Positions 17,151-25,957 of a stretch of 64,000 nucleotides of DNA are shown in pieces. The stretch's first letter is position 1. The number at the start of each line of letters is the position of its first letter. The notes under the pieces were generated by a model. That model made no database searches, had not been told where the DNA came from, and was given only the letters and a program-made list of their open reading frames with translations. Position numbers and translations under genes: made by a program. The stretch is from positions 1,550,001 through 1,614,000 of the forward strand of contig CAWCDJ010000004.1 in the NCBI GenBank assembly GCA_963794265.1, given 5' to 3'. The DNA is from CAWCDJ01 sp963794265 (lineage in GTDB: Bacteria > Acidobacteriota > Terriglobia > Bryobacterales > Bryobacteraceae).

Positions 17151-18563
17151 ATGGAGCCGGCGCCTACCACCCTTGCCCAACGCCTGAAGGCCGTCCCGGT
17201 CTTCGCCGCCCTTTCCCACAACGATCTGGAGTGGCTCGCTTCCAAGATGGAGATAGCGCATTTCGAGCCGGGGGACGTGGTGGCCGAGGAAGGCTCTCGG
17301 GCGGACCGCATGATCGTCATGCTCGAAGGCGAAATTCACAGCCAGCGGGAACACGGGGCGGGAGACGGCCGCACCTATTCCGCGCGTGCCGGCGAGTTGA
17401 CCGGGATGCTCCCATATTCCAGGCTCACGCAGTTCCCTCTGACCACTCGCGCGATGACGGCCTCCACCCTGGCGTTTCTCCATATTTCGCATTTTCGGGA
17501 GATGCTCGAACGGCTGCCCGATCTGGGAAGCCGGCTGGTCGCCGTGATGTCGGACCGCATCCGCGAATCGACCAGGAACGATCAGCAGCGGGAAAAGCTG
17601 ATGGCTCTCGGAAAGCTGTCGGCCGGCCTGGCCCATGAGCTGAACAATCCGGCCGCCGCCGTGCGCAATGCGGCGAATGGCCTGCATCAGGCTGTCGGCG
17701 CGCTGCGCAGCGCCAGCGTGCGGCTGGGACAGCGCGCGCCCTCACCGGAAGACCGCGTGTTTCTGGCTCAACTGGAATGCGACTGGCCGAAGCTCCACCC
17801 TCCCGCCGCGATCGATTCCCTGGAACGGAGCGACCGCGAAGAGGAGATCGGCGACTGGCTGCAATCGCACGGCGTTCAGGCCGCGCGCCAACTGGCCCCC
17901 GACCTGGTGGACGCGGGCTGCGATCTGGATACGGTGCGCCGCATGTCGGCGCGTTTCGGTGACGCCCTGGGCGATGCCGTCACCCACCTCGCGGCATCGC
18001 TCAGCGTCAGCCGCCTGGTGGAGCAGATCGAACGCGGAACGACCCGCATCTCAGACCTCGTTCGCGCCATCAAGCAGTACTCCTACATGGACCAGATTCC
18101 GCAGCAGGAGATCGACGTCCACGACGGCATCGAGAACACCCTCATCATGCTGCACTACCGGCTGAAGCACGGCGTCACGGTGGTTCGGGAGTACGATCGC
18201 TCGATTCCGCGCATCTGCGGGCACGGCAGCGAGTTGAACCAGGTCTGGACCAACCTCATCGACAACGCCATCGACGCCATGAACGGCAGCGGCGAACTGG
18301 GGGTCCGAACGGCCGCGGAATTCGGACGAGTCCTCGTCGAGATCCGCGACAACGGTTCGGGCATCGCCCCCGAAATCCGCGATCATATTTTCGAACCGTT
18401 CTTTACCACCAAACCGGTGGGCGAAGGCACGGGGCTCGGTCTCGACACGGTCTATCGCATCGTGCAGCAGCATCACGGCGAGGTACAGGTGGAGTCCGAG
18501 CCCGGCCGGACCCTGTTCCAGGTCCGCCTGCCCTTCGCGAGCGAGCAGAGATCCGGCAAGTGA
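17151..18563 (+). CDS. Cyclic-nucleotide-binding-domain histidine kinase
   Basis: Predicted 470 residues; GGAGG lies seven bases before the ATG. Residues about 8-135 are a cNMP/Crp-type cupin (VPVFAALSHNDLEWLA, FEPGDVVAEEGSRADRM). The HisKA helix carries phosphoacceptor His162 in AHELNNPAAA. A long helical insert precedes the HATPase_c domain, with LIDNAIDAM, DNGSGI and GTGLGLDTV. No membrane helix is seen, so it is a cytosolic sensor, perhaps of a nucleotide or redox ligand. The tight coupling to the receiver-reductase gene makes that protein its likely partner. It ends seven bases from the convergent glycosidase gene. Confidence 0.85.
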   Translation: MEPAPTTLAQRLKAVPVFAALSHNDLEWLASKMEIAHFEPGDVVAEEGSRADRMIVMLEGEIHSQREHGAGDGRTYSARAGELTGMLPYSRLTQFPLTTRAMTASTLAFLHISHFREMLERLPDLGSRLVAVMSDRIRESTRNDQQREKLMALGKLSAGLAHELNNPAAAVRNAANGLHQAVGALRSASVRLGQRAPSPEDRVFLAQLECDWPKLHPPAAIDSLERSDREEEIGDWLQSHGVQAARQLAPDLVDAGCDLDTVRRMSARFGDALGDAVTHLAASLSVSRLVEQIERGTTRISDLVRAIKQYSYMDQIPQQEIDVHDGIENTLIMLHYRLKHGVTVVREYDRSIPRICGHGSELNQVWTNLIDNAIDAMNGSGELGVRTAAEFGRVLVEIRDNGSGIAPEIRDHIFEPFFTTKPVGEGTGLGLDTVYRIVQQHHGEVQVESEPGRTLFQVRLPFASEQRSGK

Positions 18564-18570
18564 CCGCGAT

Positions 18571-19458
18571 TCAAGAGGCGTAGCGGCGAGTCATCCTCGC
18601 GCAGAAATCCGCGAACTCCCGAATGTCGGCCGGCGGGCTCGTGTAATTCTCGACCACCCCGCGCGAAGGCGGCGTGAAGCAGTAAGTCAGGGTCACGTCG
18701 AAAGGCTCCAGCAGGCGCATCTGGCGGTCGAACCATGCCTGGGCATCGGGACGGTGGCTGTCGGCCCAGCTCAGGCCGGTGCGCAGGTACTTCACTCCCA
18801 GGTCTCTCAGCCAGGCCACCGCGGTTTCCAGGCGGTGGTCTTCGAAATGAAACCACTGGCAGATGCCCAAAGCCGGGGCGTAGCCCGCAAACAGTGGAAG
18901 CGCGCGTTTGGGCGAGCCGTCTTCTCTCAGCAGCCCCATGTAGAAATGGCGGTAGTAGGAAGAGCCTTCCGCCTCGCGGTGCCGCGTAGTCGCGGGCCAC
19001 GCGCGCGGCAGGTCGTACAGGCTGTACCAGTGGATTCGCTCCACGCGGCCCAGCAGCAGTTCGGCGGTGCGCCTGAGCCCGAACTCCTGCACCTCCTCGG
19101 CGCCGAAGGTGGAGACGCCCACCTCGGAAACCCAAATCGGAAGATCTGAGACCGCTTCGATTTCCGCCAGCTTGCCGGGCCATTCGTGAATCGTCCAGTG
19201 GTTCCAGTCGAGCGGGAATCCGTGGACCGCGACCACGTCCACATGCTGAAGCACGCACTGGCCGCGCATGTTGCGGATGAAATCCGGGTCGATCGGCGAA
19301 ATCCCGCCCAGAACGCGGCGCAGACCGGGGTTCTCGGCCTTCACCGCCTGGGCCGCCAGTTTCGTCATCTCCGCGAAAATGCTCCAGTCCTTGTCGATCC
19401 CGAAGTCCCAATGCGAAAGATTGTTCGGCTCGTTCCAAAGCATTACGGCTTCAACCAC
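18571..19458 (-). CDS. Circularly permuted clan GH-A glycosidase-like protein
   Basis: Predicted 295 residues. The GTG start at 19458 has GGAGG seven bases upstream; the ATG 15 bases later has none. Residues 4-13 (AVMLWNEPNN) form strand 4 with acid/base Glu10. The nucleophile is Glu112 in WVSEVG, and strand 8 is ERIHWYSLYD. Residues 198-295 (GICQWFHFEDHRLETAV to the end) align with the N-terminal residues 16-117 of the glycosidase-like half of the fusion protein encoded at 28317-30362. Residues 1-195 align with its residues 119-305. Strands 1-3 have thus moved to the C terminus, a natural circular permutation with both catalytic Glu kept. No signal peptide is seen. It is the last gene of the glycan operon. 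The sugar substrate is unknown. Confidence 0.75.
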   Translation of the reverse strand: MVEAVMLWNEPNNLSHWDFGIDKDWSIFAEMTKLAAQAVKAENPGLRRVLGGISPIDPDFIRNMRGQCVLQHVDVVAVHGFPLDWNHWTIHEWPGKLAEIEAVSDLPIWVSEVGVSTFGAEEVQEFGLRRTAELLLGRVERIHWYSLYDLPRAWPATTRHREAEGSSYYRHFYMGLLREDGSPKRALPLFAGYAPALGICQWFHFEDHRLETAVAWLRDLGVKYLRTGLSWADSHRPDAQAWFDRQMRLLEPFDVTLTYCFTPPSRGVVENYTSPPADIREFADFCARMTRRYAS

Positions 19459-20198
19459 GTCAGGTCCTCCCCACCTTCCCCGTTCGGCGCGATCTTGCAG
19501 ATGTAGACTTCCTCCTCCGGGTGATCCACGATCTCGAAGCCCGCCGAACGCAGCATCGCTTCGGCGCAAGCCCGGTTCGGAATCCACCAGTTGGTGGGGT
19601 CGTGCGAATAGCGGTGTTCCACGAAGTGCAGCACGGGGTACCCCGGTTCCGAGAATACGTCGGCCTGCCAGAACAGGTAGTCCTTTTCAATCGGCGCTAC
19701 CTGCTTCGTTCCGCGCAGCAGCGACTGAAAGATCAGCGTATCTTTGACCACGTGCTCGCGCAGCAGGTCGAGCGCCAGCAGGGGGTGCCGCAGGTGGTAC
19801 AGCACGCCCATAAACAGCACCAGGTCGAACTTCTCGCGCAGTTCCGGGATCTGGTAAACCGACATCCGGCGGAATTCGATCGCGGCTTCGGATACTTCGG
19901 CGGCGAACCGCGCCTGCGCCAGATACTCTTCGTCCAGGTCGATCCCCACCACGCGCGCCGCGCCGCGCCGTTTCATTTCGATGGAGTAGAACCCGGCGTT
20001 GCAGCCGATATCGAGAACGGTCATGCCGGAGAGGTCGCGCGGGATAGCCTGGGCGAAATGGCGGAACTTGCACGAGGGATAATCGCCCAGGAAATGTTCC
20101 GGCGCGGTCTGGACGCCGCGCAGGTTGAGGTTCTGGAACCAGTTGCCCAGCTCGCGAACGCGCTTTTCGATTTCGGCGGCGGTCAGGGTCGAACTCAT
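19443..20198 (-). CDS. SAM-dependent methyltransferase, CmoB/TIGR04290-like
   Basis: Predicted 251 residues, class I Rossmann fold. The SAM-binding motif is TVLDIGCNAGFYS followed by acidic VVGIDLDEEYL. The N-terminal WFQNLNLRG and the later MGVLYHLRHPLLALDLL resemble the tRNA-uridine methyltransferase CmoB and its sugar-cluster relatives; from memory this fits the TIGR04290 family, found in predicted oligosaccharide clusters. It probably methylates a sugar or its lipid-linked product in the cytoplasm. Its ATG overlaps the nucleotidyltransferase stop (ATGA), and its end overlaps the permuted glycosidase start by 16 bases. Confidence 0.8.
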   Translation of the reverse strand: MSSTLTAAEIEKRVRELGNWFQNLNLRGVQTAPEHFLGDYPSCKFRHFAQAIPRDLSGMTVLDIGCNAGFYSIEMKRRGAARVVGIDLDEEYLAQARFAAEVSEAAIEFRRMSVYQIPELREKFDLVLFMGVLYHLRHPLLALDLLREHVVKDTLIFQSLLRGTKQVAPIEKDYLFWQADVFSEPGYPVLHFVEHRYSHDPTNWWIPNRACAEAMLRSAGFEIVDHPEEEVYICKIAPNGEGGEDLTWLKP

Positions 20199-20968
20199 GC
20201 CGGGTTGCTCCCCATATGCGCCCTGCGGGTGGGCTGCGGCTCGGGCTCGTCGTTCAGCAGGCGCATGGCTTCGCGATAACCTTCGAGCGTGCCCACGTCC
20301 ACGTAGCGGGTTCCCGCGCGCACGCCGGAAGCCCGGCCGCCGCGCTCCAGGTACGCGTTCACCAGGGTGCCGATGTACTCGTCGCGGCGCTGGCGCCGGC
20401 ACCAGAGATCGAAGAGCTCAGAGAGCACACTGGCGGGCATCTTGAAGGCGCCCCAGACCCAATTCGAGCGCGCCTCCTTTTGCTTCACCTGGATCTCGAT
20501 CACGCGGCCGGCCTCGTCCGTCACGACCACGTCGAACAACTCCGGGCGGCTGACCGGGAAGAGAAGAAACGAAAGCTGCCCGCCGGGAAGTGCGCGCAGC
20601 CCGTCCTCCGGAAACCAGAGCGTATCCGGCAGCCCCACCATCACGCTTTCCGACGCGTGAATCAGCGGCAGCGCGCGGAAAATGGCGTCGCACAACCCCA
20701 GCGGTTGCGGCTGCACGGCGTAGCAGATCGCCGCGGAATACGCCTCGCCTCCGTAGTATTCGAGAATGTCCGATTTTCCCGGCGCGATCACGAAGCAGAC
20801 TCGCGTGGCGCCGGCCAGGGCCAGGCGCTCCACCAGGTATTCGCTGACGGCGCGCGGCCGCTCCATCTCGCCCTCCCTTCGGCCGCCGAGCGGAAGCAGT
20901 TCCTTTGAAAAGGCCAGCGGCTGGATCCGGCTTCCCCGCCCCGCCGCCGGGATGATTCCCCACATCAT
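20195..20968 (-). CDS. Sugar-phosphate nucleotidyltransferase
   Basis: Predicted 257 residues. The N terminus has the nucleotidyltransferase signature IIPAAGRGSRIQPLAFSKELLPLGG, with the GxGxR loop and the later Lys. A Rossmann-like core and the pair GLPDTLWF and GTRYVDVGTLEGYREA follow. This pattern matches glucose-1-phosphate thymidylyl- or cytidylyltransferases. It activates a sugar for the glycosyltransferases or for the paratose-type epimerases in the operon. Both neighbours overlap it by four bases (ATGA). Which nucleotide it uses cannot be told. Confidence 0.85.
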   Translation of the reverse strand: MMWGIIPAAGRGSRIQPLAFSKELLPLGGRREGEMERPRAVSEYLVERLALAGATRVCFVIAPGKSDILEYYGGEAYSAAICYAVQPQPLGLCDAIFRALPLIHASESVMVGLPDTLWFPEDGLRALPGGQLSFLLFPVSRPELFDVVVTDEAGRVIEIQVKQKEARSNWVWGAFKMPASVLSELFDLWCRRQRRDEYIGTLVNAYLERGGRASGVRAGTRYVDVGTLEGYREAMRLLNDEPEPQPTRRAHMGSNPA

Positions 20969-22062
20969 GAGTGAGCCGCCTCCTCCACATTCGCGGCCGA
21001 ATGGCAGGCCGCGTCTAAAATCGCCTCCAGTTGCCGCGCCCGGACGCCGGACGTATGATCGCGCATCACCCGCTCCCGGGCGGCACGCGCGATTGCTTCC
21101 AGTTCCTCGCGCGGCCGCGCGATCGCGGCCATCGCTTCATCCGTGGTGCGGGCCAGCAGAATTTCCGATCCGGGCTCGAAGAAATCGCCGATCCCCTCCC
21201 ACACGTCGCTCACAACCGGCACGCCGCATGCCGCCGCCTCGAACAACCGGCCGGAGGGACAGTACCCCAGATCCGCCATGGCCCGCCTGGTGACGTTCAG
21301 CGTCAGGGGCGACGAGCAATAGAACGCGCAATGATCCGCCGGCGGCACGTGGCGCACGAAATAGATGTTCGGCTGCCAGGGGAACGTGTGGTCGTATTGC
21401 GCCCCTCCCACCAGGAAACGGCAGTCCGGCAGCCGGCGCGCCGGCTCGACAAACAGCGCATTGAGCGCGGCATTGCGATCTTCGGCGTAAGTGCCTAGAT
21501 AGGAACAATCCGCGCGATAGCGGTCCTCCGCCGGCACGGGCCGGTGCGTGGACGGGTCCACGTGGCCGTAAAGCGGCTCCACGCGCCGGGCTCCCAGCCG
21601 CACTTTGAGCTCATCGAGCGAACGGCCCCCGGTATAACTCAGCACCAGGTCGAACCCGCGCAGACCTTCCGGCCCGAGATACTCCACCCGCTCGCCGCGG
21701 CCGAGACGGCTCAGCGTGACACCGGTATCCAAATCGTAGAAGACCCGCAGTGCTCTCGATTGGAGGACCAGGTCCGTGGCGGACAGCGCGTCGGGACAGT
21801 ACGAGGTCACCATCGCCACGTCCGCTTCGGCAATGGCGCGCCGTGCGGCGGGCAGCACGTCCTTCCAGTCCGGATAGACGATCAGCTTCCCCCCCGGCAG
21901 TTCGTGCAGGTCGCGGCAGGCCGCGTAGTAGGGCTGGTCGCGTTCGAAGAAGGTCACACCATGGCCCAGCCGTCCGAGCGCCGCGCACATTCCGCGCCAC
22001 AGGGTCGCGTGGCCGTTGCCCCAGGAAGAGCTGACGGAGAGCCCGAAGATCGCCAGATTCAT
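20965..22062 (-). CDS. CgeB-like glycosyltransferase (copy A)
   Basis: Predicted 365 residues; GGAGG five bases before the ATG decides the start. The protein opens with LAIFGLSVSSSWGNGHATLWRG, the motif shared with the two neighbouring CgeB-like genes, and ends with a GT-B donor half: GRLFEAAACGVPVVSDVWEGI and FFEPGSEILLA. This is the spore-maturation CgeB / Glyco_trans_1_2 type. It transfers a sugar from a nucleotide donor in the cytoplasm. Its start overlaps the phosphatase stop by four bases. Confidence 0.8.
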   Translation of the reverse strand: MNLAIFGLSVSSSWGNGHATLWRGMCAALGRLGHGVTFFERDQPYYAACRDLHELPGGKLIVYPDWKDVLPAARRAIAEADVAMVTSYCPDALSATDLVLQSRALRVFYDLDTGVTLSRLGRGERVEYLGPEGLRGFDLVLSYTGGRSLDELKVRLGARRVEPLYGHVDPSTHRPVPAEDRYRADCSYLGTYAEDRNAALNALFVEPARRLPDCRFLVGGAQYDHTFPWQPNIYFVRHVPPADHCAFYCSSPLTLNVTRRAMADLGYCPSGRLFEAAACGVPVVSDVWEGIGDFFEPGSEILLARTTDEAMAAIARPREELEAIARAARERVMRDHTSGVRARQLEAILDAACHSAANVEEAAHS

Positions 22063-22688
22063 AAAGGCCTCCGGCTCCACAAGACATCGGCTTCGAAACT
22101 GCCGGTGTCGTTCACCCGCTGGATGCCGATAGAGCGCTCGTCAAGCGACACCACCGAAACCGATGCCGGGCTGATTTCGATGCGGTGGAACAGATCGAGC
22201 GGAGCCCCCGCGAAGTGCGCCACCGCCGCCTTAATCACGTCGGCATGGCTTACGACGGCCACGACCTGCTCGGGATGCCGCCCCCGCAGGCACTCGAGTT
22301 CGCTCACGATCCGCGCTTGCGTTTCCAGCATCAGCTCACCTCCCGGAGCGCGCGTCACGCTGCGCAGGCTGTTGAAGCGGCGCCACTCGGAATCCTGTTG
22401 CAACCGATCGAAGCTCGACCCGGCCCATTCGCCCACGCGCACCTCACCCAAGGCCTGGCTGCGCAGAACCGGCAGCCCGATCGGGCGAGCTATTTCCTCC
22501 GCCGTCTCGACCGCCCGTTCGAGCGGGCTGCTGTAAATCGCGTTCAGGGGAGCCCCGCTCAGCCTCTCCACCAGCCGCCGGACCTGCTGTTTTCCGGTTT
22601 CGTTCAGGTGTATGTCCGGCAGCCAACCCATCATGGTTCTTCCGACGGCGTCTGTTTCGCCGTGCCGGATGAGCAAAAAAATGGTCAT
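22059..22688 (-). CDS. Histidine phosphatase-superfamily protein
   Basis: Predicted 209 residues. The N-terminal LIRHGET carries the phospho-accepting His, and the second catalytic His is in VVSHADV. SSPLERAVETAEEIA matches the family. The superfamily includes phosphoglycerate mutases, cobalamin phosphatases and sugar phosphatases. In this operon it probably removes phosphate from a sugar or glycan intermediate, which is inference. Its first 245 bases lie inside the open frame of the upstream glycosyltransferase. Confidence 0.8.
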   Translation of the reverse strand: MTIFLLIRHGETDAVGRTMMGWLPDIHLNETGKQQVRRLVERLSGAPLNAIYSSPLERAVETAEEIARPIGLPVLRSQALGEVRVGEWAGSSFDRLQQDSEWRRFNSLRSVTRAPGGELMLETQARIVSELECLRGRHPEQVVAVVSHADVIKAAVAHFAGAPLDLFHRIEISPASVSVVSLDERSIGIQRVNDTGSFEADVLWSRRPL

Positions 22689-23757
22689 AAGCTTCCTGGT
22701 AATACCGCTCCAACTGCGCGGCGCGGTATTGCGGCGTGTGTCCGGCCAGAACGGTGGCCCTGGCCTTTGCGCCGATCGAGGCGCGGGTTTCCTCGGAGAT
22801 ATCGAACAGGAAGCGCAGCACGTCGTCGGCCGAATCCGCGAGCAGTATCTCGCTGCCCGGCTGGAACAGCGTTTCGATCCCGTCCCAGCGGTCGCTGATG
22901 ATGGGAACGCCGCATGCGCCCGCTTCGAACAGCCGCACGCTGGGCGAATAGCCCGCCGCCACCATGCCGGAGCGCGTGATGTTCAGGGTGAACCGCTGCG
23001 CCGCATAAAACTTCCGGTGCCGGGCCGGCTCCAGGTGGATGGCTCGTTCCACGTTCTCCGGCCACTCGACGGACTCCGGATACATGGGCCCGGCCACCAC
23101 GAAGCTGCCGGCGGGCAGGCGCCGCGCGGGCTCGAGCAGCAGCCGCTCGAGAGCCGGCTGGCGGTCCGGGCTGTACGTGCCCAGGTAACCCAGGTCCCAG
23201 CGATGCTCGCGGCTTTCGGGATGATACTGGTTCGGATCCACCGAGCAGTACAGCACCCTCGGCATAGCCGCGTTGTACCGAAGCTCCAGGCGGGCCAGGG
23301 TCGGCCCACCCGTAAACGAAAGGTATAAGTGGTAGCGGGGGATCAGCCGATGAGATAAATAGTCGCACTTACTGCCTTCCAACTGAGACAAGGTGACCGG
23401 AGTATCTATGTCGTAAAATGCCTTGACTCCCGTAGCGACCGTTGTAACCCATTCGCCGACTTCGATACCTTGCGGTACAAAGGAACCGACAATCACCAGG
23501 TCGGCGCGGCTGACTTCGCCTTCGAAGCGCGAACGGAGGTCGGCCAGGTCCTGGTAGAGTTCGATGCGCGCTTCCCGCATCCCCGGCTGGTCGCGGTTCC
23601 CGGCGTACCAGGGAACATCGCGTTCGAGAAACAGGACGCGGTGCCCGCGAGCGGCGAGACCCCGAATCAGGCCGCGGTAGGTGGTGGCGTGGCCGTTTCC
23701 CCACGACGACGTGACCGAGAGCCCCAGCATCACGATATCGAGCCGGGCCGCCGTCAT
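22444..23757 (-). CDS. CgeB-like glycosyltransferase (copy B), 3' end overlapping next gene
   Basis: Predicted 437 residues. It shares the family pattern of its neighbours: DIVMLGLSVTSSWGNGHATT at the start, and VRLFEAGACGVPIISDRWDGI with LFQPGSEILLA in the donor half. The family domain ends near residue 356 (AYDHFF). The last 80 residues are rich in Arg/Gly and read through the start of the phosphatase gene in another frame. That tail looks like a non-conserved read-through and not a domain, so either the frame simply lacks a stop or an ancestral stop was lost. Confidence 0.78.
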   Translation of the reverse strand: MTAARLDIVMLGLSVTSSWGNGHATTYRGLIRGLAARGHRVLFLERDVPWYAGNRDQPGMREARIELYQDLADLRSRFEGEVSRADLVIVGSFVPQGIEVGEWVTTVATGVKAFYDIDTPVTLSQLEGSKCDYLSHRLIPRYHLYLSFTGGPTLARLELRYNAAMPRVLYCSVDPNQYHPESREHRWDLGYLGTYSPDRQPALERLLLEPARRLPAGSFVVAGPMYPESVEWPENVERAIHLEPARHRKFYAAQRFTLNITRSGMVAAGYSPSVRLFEAGACGVPIISDRWDGIETLFQPGSEILLADSADDVLRFLFDISEETRASIGAKARATVLAGHTPQYRAAQLERYYQEAYDHFFAHPARRNRRRRKNHDGLAAGHTPERNRKTAGPAAGGEAERGSPERDLQQPARTGGRDGGGNSSPDRAAGSAQPGLG

Positions 23758-24839
23758 AATCCGGCCCCCATGGAGACGCCTTCGAGCACCGCCTCCACCT
23801 GCGCCGCCCTATGCGCGTAAGTGTGTTCCGCGAGAACCCTGCGGCGAGCCGCGCGGCCGATTTCCACGGCGCGGCCGGGGGTAAGCGCTTCGAGGTGCGC
23901 CAGCACTTCCGAGCCGTCGCCGGCCACCAGGATCTCGCGGCCGGGTTCCAGGAATTCGCCGATGCCTTCCCACGCGTCGGTGATGAGGCACGCCGCCGCG
24001 CCCGCCGCTTCGAAGACGCGCGTGGCCGGCGAATAGCCGTACCGGGCCATGCTTTCGCGCGATATATTCAGCACGGCCTTCGGCGAGCAGTTGAAGGCGT
24101 TGTGATCGCGCGTAAACACGTGGTCGATCCAGGTGATGTTCGGTGTCATGTACTTCGATCCCCACCCCGCGCCGCCCAACAGGAAGCGCCGTGCCGGCGC
24201 GGCCGTGGCAGGCCGGAAGAAGAACTCCCCGGCGCGCGCTTCGCGATCCGGCAGGCGGTTGCCCAGAAATCCCAGTTCGGCGGCAAAACGCGGCTCGGCC
24301 GGAACCGGGAAATGGGTTTCGGGGTCGAGCGCGTTATAGACGGGAATGCATGCCCGCGCGCCCAGCGCGAGATACGCCTCGACCACCGGCGACCCGCCTC
24401 CATAAGTGAAGATCAGGTCGTAGCGGGGGATCAATTCCGCGAACGGGTCGGCCGGATTCCGGCCAACGCGGTCCAGCGTGGCGGGAGCGTCCACGTCCCA
24501 GAAAGCCGCCAGCCGGCCGGGCGCTTTCAATTGCAGCACCGCGCGCTCCAGCAACTCGTCGAAGACCCCCACGCCGCTGGCTTTCACGACGAGGTCGGCA
24601 CTCGCGGCGCGTTCGATCGCCGCCCCGACACCACCTTCGTCCAGGGCGGAGTACACCGTCACGCTCGCCCACGGCGGATCGTCTATGTCGCGGTGCTGCT
24701 GCCGTTCATAGGCATCCGGTTCAAAGAAGCTGATGCGGTGGCCCCGCGCGTGGAGCGCGCGAATGATCCCGCGATAGTAAGTGGCCGCGCCGTTCCAATA
24801 AGCGGATACCAGGCTCGATCCGAAGAACGCGATATTCAT
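23754..24839 (-). CDS. CgeB-like glycosyltransferase (copy C)
   Basis: Predicted 361 residues, starting at the ATG with GGAGG seven bases upstream. It begins NIAFFGSSLVSAYWNGAATYYRG, parallel to copies A and B. The C-terminal donor half has TRVFEAAGAAACLITDAWEGI and FLEPGREILVA. A tandem series of such enzymes suggests an oligosaccharide with several sugars added in turn. Both junctions overlap by four bases. The acceptor and donor are unknown. Confidence 0.8.
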   Translation of the reverse strand: MNIAFFGSSLVSAYWNGAATYYRGIIRALHARGHRISFFEPDAYERQQHRDIDDPPWASVTVYSALDEGGVGAAIERAASADLVVKASGVGVFDELLERAVLQLKAPGRLAAFWDVDAPATLDRVGRNPADPFAELIPRYDLIFTYGGGSPVVEAYLALGARACIPVYNALDPETHFPVPAEPRFAAELGFLGNRLPDREARAGEFFFRPATAAPARRFLLGGAGWGSKYMTPNITWIDHVFTRDHNAFNCSPKAVLNISRESMARYGYSPATRVFEAAGAAACLITDAWEGIGEFLEPGREILVAGDGSEVLAHLEALTPGRAVEIGRAARRRVLAEHTYAHRAAQVEAVLEGVSMGAGL

Positions 24840-25957
24840 GTATAGGCCTCCGTGACGGGGATACGGCACGGTTCGAGGGAGTGGTAGATTTCCAGTAACT
24901 CGTCCACTCGGTGTGCGCACGTGTGGCGCCGGCGAACCGTCTCGAGCCCGCGTTTCCGCAGGCGCCACTTTAACCCTCCATCCGCCAGCACGGCTTTCAG
25001 GTGCCGCTCCATTTCTTTACCATCCCGGGCAACCAGGTAATCTCCGCCCGGCGTGAACAGGCCTTCGCGATCGTCCCATGGTGCCGAGATCAACGGAATT
25101 CCGCAGGCCAGCGCCTCAAACGGGCGGATGGTCGGAATGCCGGGCAACTTGGCCGCATAGGGACCGCGCGGTATGTGGACCGTGACACGAAACCGCGCAA
25201 AGATCTGGGGCACTCGATGATTCGGCAGCCGGCCGCCGTATTCGATTCCGGCTTCCGCCAGCATTTCGAGCGCGGCAGCCGGATAGCGGACGCCGTAGAC
25301 GCGCGCGCGCAGCCCCAGCGCTTTCACCGGCTCGACCAGGAATTCGCGCAGCTCCCGTTCGCGCTCGCCATCGCCCCAGTTGCCGATCCAGACGAGGTCG
25401 CCGTCCATACCACCGCCGCTCACCGGGCGGAACACGCGCACGTCCGCTGCTTCGTGCCAGGTCCACGCCCGCCGCGTCCATCCGGCCGCGAGATAGATGT
25501 CCCGGATCGCGCCGCCGTAGGCCAGCGTCCCGTCGTAAGACCGCAAGTCGTAGCGCCCCATTTCGTCCGGAGCGGTCACGCTGCGATGGTGCGTGTCGTG
25601 GAACAACACGCGGCAGCCGGGATGCGCCGCGCGCCAGGCGCCGATGCGGCTCACCAGCGCGTGCTGGTTCCATTCGTGTACCAGCACCAGTGCGGCGCCG
25701 GCCAGGGCGCGGTCCAGGTCCAGGTTCTGCGCGTTATAGAACTCGCTTCGCAGGTTCGGAAACGCCCGGTGAAATTCGTCGATGGCCGCCGGTCCGCAAT
25801 CGCGCACCAGGTTCTGCAGGCTCCAGCCGTTCTCCGGCTCGAAGATGCGCAGGTCGTGGCCGCGCTCGATCAACTCGGCGGCGATCCCGCGGAGAAAGTG
25901 GGCGTTGCCGTGGTTCCAGTCCGAAATGAGCGAATGCGTGAAGATCACGATGCGCAT
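24836..25957 (-). CDS. Glycosyltransferase, CgeB-like (copy D)
   Basis: Predicted 373 residues. The start at 25957 (MRIVIFTHSLISDWNHGNAHFL) has GGAGG four bases upstream; the open frame extends 123 codons further upstream but that part is a shadow of the preceding gene. The N-terminal half matches the WNxGNAHFLRGI pattern of the other copies. The C-terminal half has TIRPFEALACGIPLISAPWDD and a GGDYLVARDGKEM segment. It overlaps the preceding GT4 gene by 13 bases. Substrates are unknown. Confidence 0.8.
   Translation of the reverse strand: MRIVIFTHSLISDWNHGNAHFLRGIAAELIERGHDLRIFEPENGWSLQNLVRDCGPAAIDEFHRAFPNLRSEFYNAQNLDLDRALAGAALVLVHEWNQHALVSRIGAWRAAHPGCRVLFHDTHHRSVTAPDEMGRYDLRSYDGTLAYGGAIRDIYLAAGWTRRAWTWHEAADVRVFRPVSGGGMDGDLVWIGNWGDGERERELREFLVEPVKALGLRARVYGVRYPAAALEMLAEAGIEYGGRLPNHRVPQIFARFRVTVHIPRGPYAAKLPGIPTIRPFEALACGIPLISAPWDDREGLFTPGGDYLVARDGKEMERHLKAVLADGGLKWRLRKRGLETVRRRHTCAHRVDELLEIYHSLEPCRIPVTEAYT

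Noticed and set aside
19459..19587. Longer N terminus for the permuted glycosidase
   Set aside because: The extra residues are a shadow of the methyltransferase frame, and GGAGG points to the GTG at 19458.
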